This document shows, piece after piece, positions 5,165-5,321 of a stretch of DNA of 5,321 bases. The DNA is taken from assembly GCA_002293105.1 (NCBI GenBank), contig DBCP01000150.1, forward strand, positions 2,781 through 8,101, written 5' to 3'. The translations under genes and the position numbers were made by a program. The notes under the pieces were generated by a model. That model saw nothing but the letters and a program-made list of their open reading frames with translations, made no database searches and had not been told where the DNA came from. This stretch comes from Bacteroidetes bacterium UBA955. Its GTDB lineage: Bacteria; Bacteroidota; Bacteroidia; NS11-12g; UBA955. The stretch's first letter is position 1. Each line of letters begins with the position of its first letter.

Positions 5165-5321
5165 ATGAAGAAAATTCTTTTTATCGGCGCGGTTTTGGTT
5201 TCAGCGATGATTGGAACCACCGGCTGTGGCATTAAGTCTAAAGACGCCTATCAGAAATCAAAGTTGAGCGGTTTTGTAGCCGACCAAACCCAATTGATGA
5301 TTGAGGAAAACAACGTGAAAA
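5165..5321 (+). CDS. Putative lipoprotein, N-terminal part only (runs off the window)
   Basis: Fifty-two codons are visible. The product begins MKKILFIGAVLVSAMIG, a short positive N-terminus and hydrophobic core, and reaches TTGC at 18-21, so Cys21 is a plausible lipidation site for signal peptidase II. The -3 residue is Thr instead of the usual Leu/Val/Ile, making the lipobox non-ideal; a type I signal peptide is the alternative. The visible mature part is polar and lysine-rich (KSKDAYQKSK, 24-33), with no recognisable domain yet. A good promoter and A-rich leader sit immediately upstream, so it is probably transcribed separately from the catabolic genes. The function is not recognised. Confidence 0.72.
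   Translation, partial: MKKILFIGAVLVSAMIGTTGCGIKSKDAYQKSKLSGFVADQTQLMIEENNVK

Overview
The window looks like a stretch of a Bacteroidota (Bacteroidetes) chromosome. Several gene starts are preceded by the TAnnTTTG -7 element typical of that phylum. Most starts have A-rich leaders and no Shine-Dalgarno sequence. The first gene is the long HMG-CoA synthase type that I associate from memory with flavobacteria-like mevalonate pathways. Base composition is roughly balanced rather than AT-rich. The assignment rests on these signals only; the window has no rRNA or other marker gene.

Layout. Positions 31-1464 (+) encode an HMG-CoA synthase-like enzyme of the mevalonate pathway. It converges, across a 33-bp gap, on a 4-oxalocrotonate decarboxylase gene (dmpH type, 1498-2262, minus strand). 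From a 42-bp intergenic gap a second transcription unit runs the other way: 2-oxopent-4-enoate hydratase (dmpE/mhpD type, 2305-3087), acetylating acetaldehyde dehydrogenase (dmpF/mhpF type, 3103-4050) and 4-hydroxy-2-oxovalerate aldolase (dmpG/mhpE type, 4047-5057). These three are tightly packed, and the last two overlap by 4 bp. After a 107-bp gap carrying a good Bacteroidota promoter, a short signal-peptide-bearing putative lipoprotein begins at 5165 and runs off the end.

Together the four catabolic enzymes are the complete lower part of the meta-cleavage pathway on the oxalocrotonate branch. 4-Oxalocrotonate (2-oxo-3-hexenedioate form) is decarboxylated to 2-hydroxypenta-2,4-dienoate, hydrated to 4-hydroxy-2-oxovalerate, split to pyruvate and acetaldehyde, and the acetaldehyde is oxidised to acetyl-CoA. 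No ring-cleaving dioxygenase, semialdehyde dehydrogenase, tautomerase, deaminase or regulator lies in the window, so the aromatic substrate is not determined here. Catechols and the kynurenine/3-hydroxyanthranilate or aminophenol routes are both possible. The neighbouring HMG-CoA synthase consumes acetyl-CoA, so a metabolic link is possible but unproven.

I see no novel defence, mobile or RNA system. The most interesting points are the divergent split of the hydratase/decarboxylase partners around a dyad of promoter-like elements, two GC-rich hairpins inside the hydratase gene, a perfect four-tract G-quadruplex motif in the aldolase gene, a strong Shine-Dalgarno site at one junction in an otherwise SD-poor genome, and a likely insertion in the HMG-CoA synthase.
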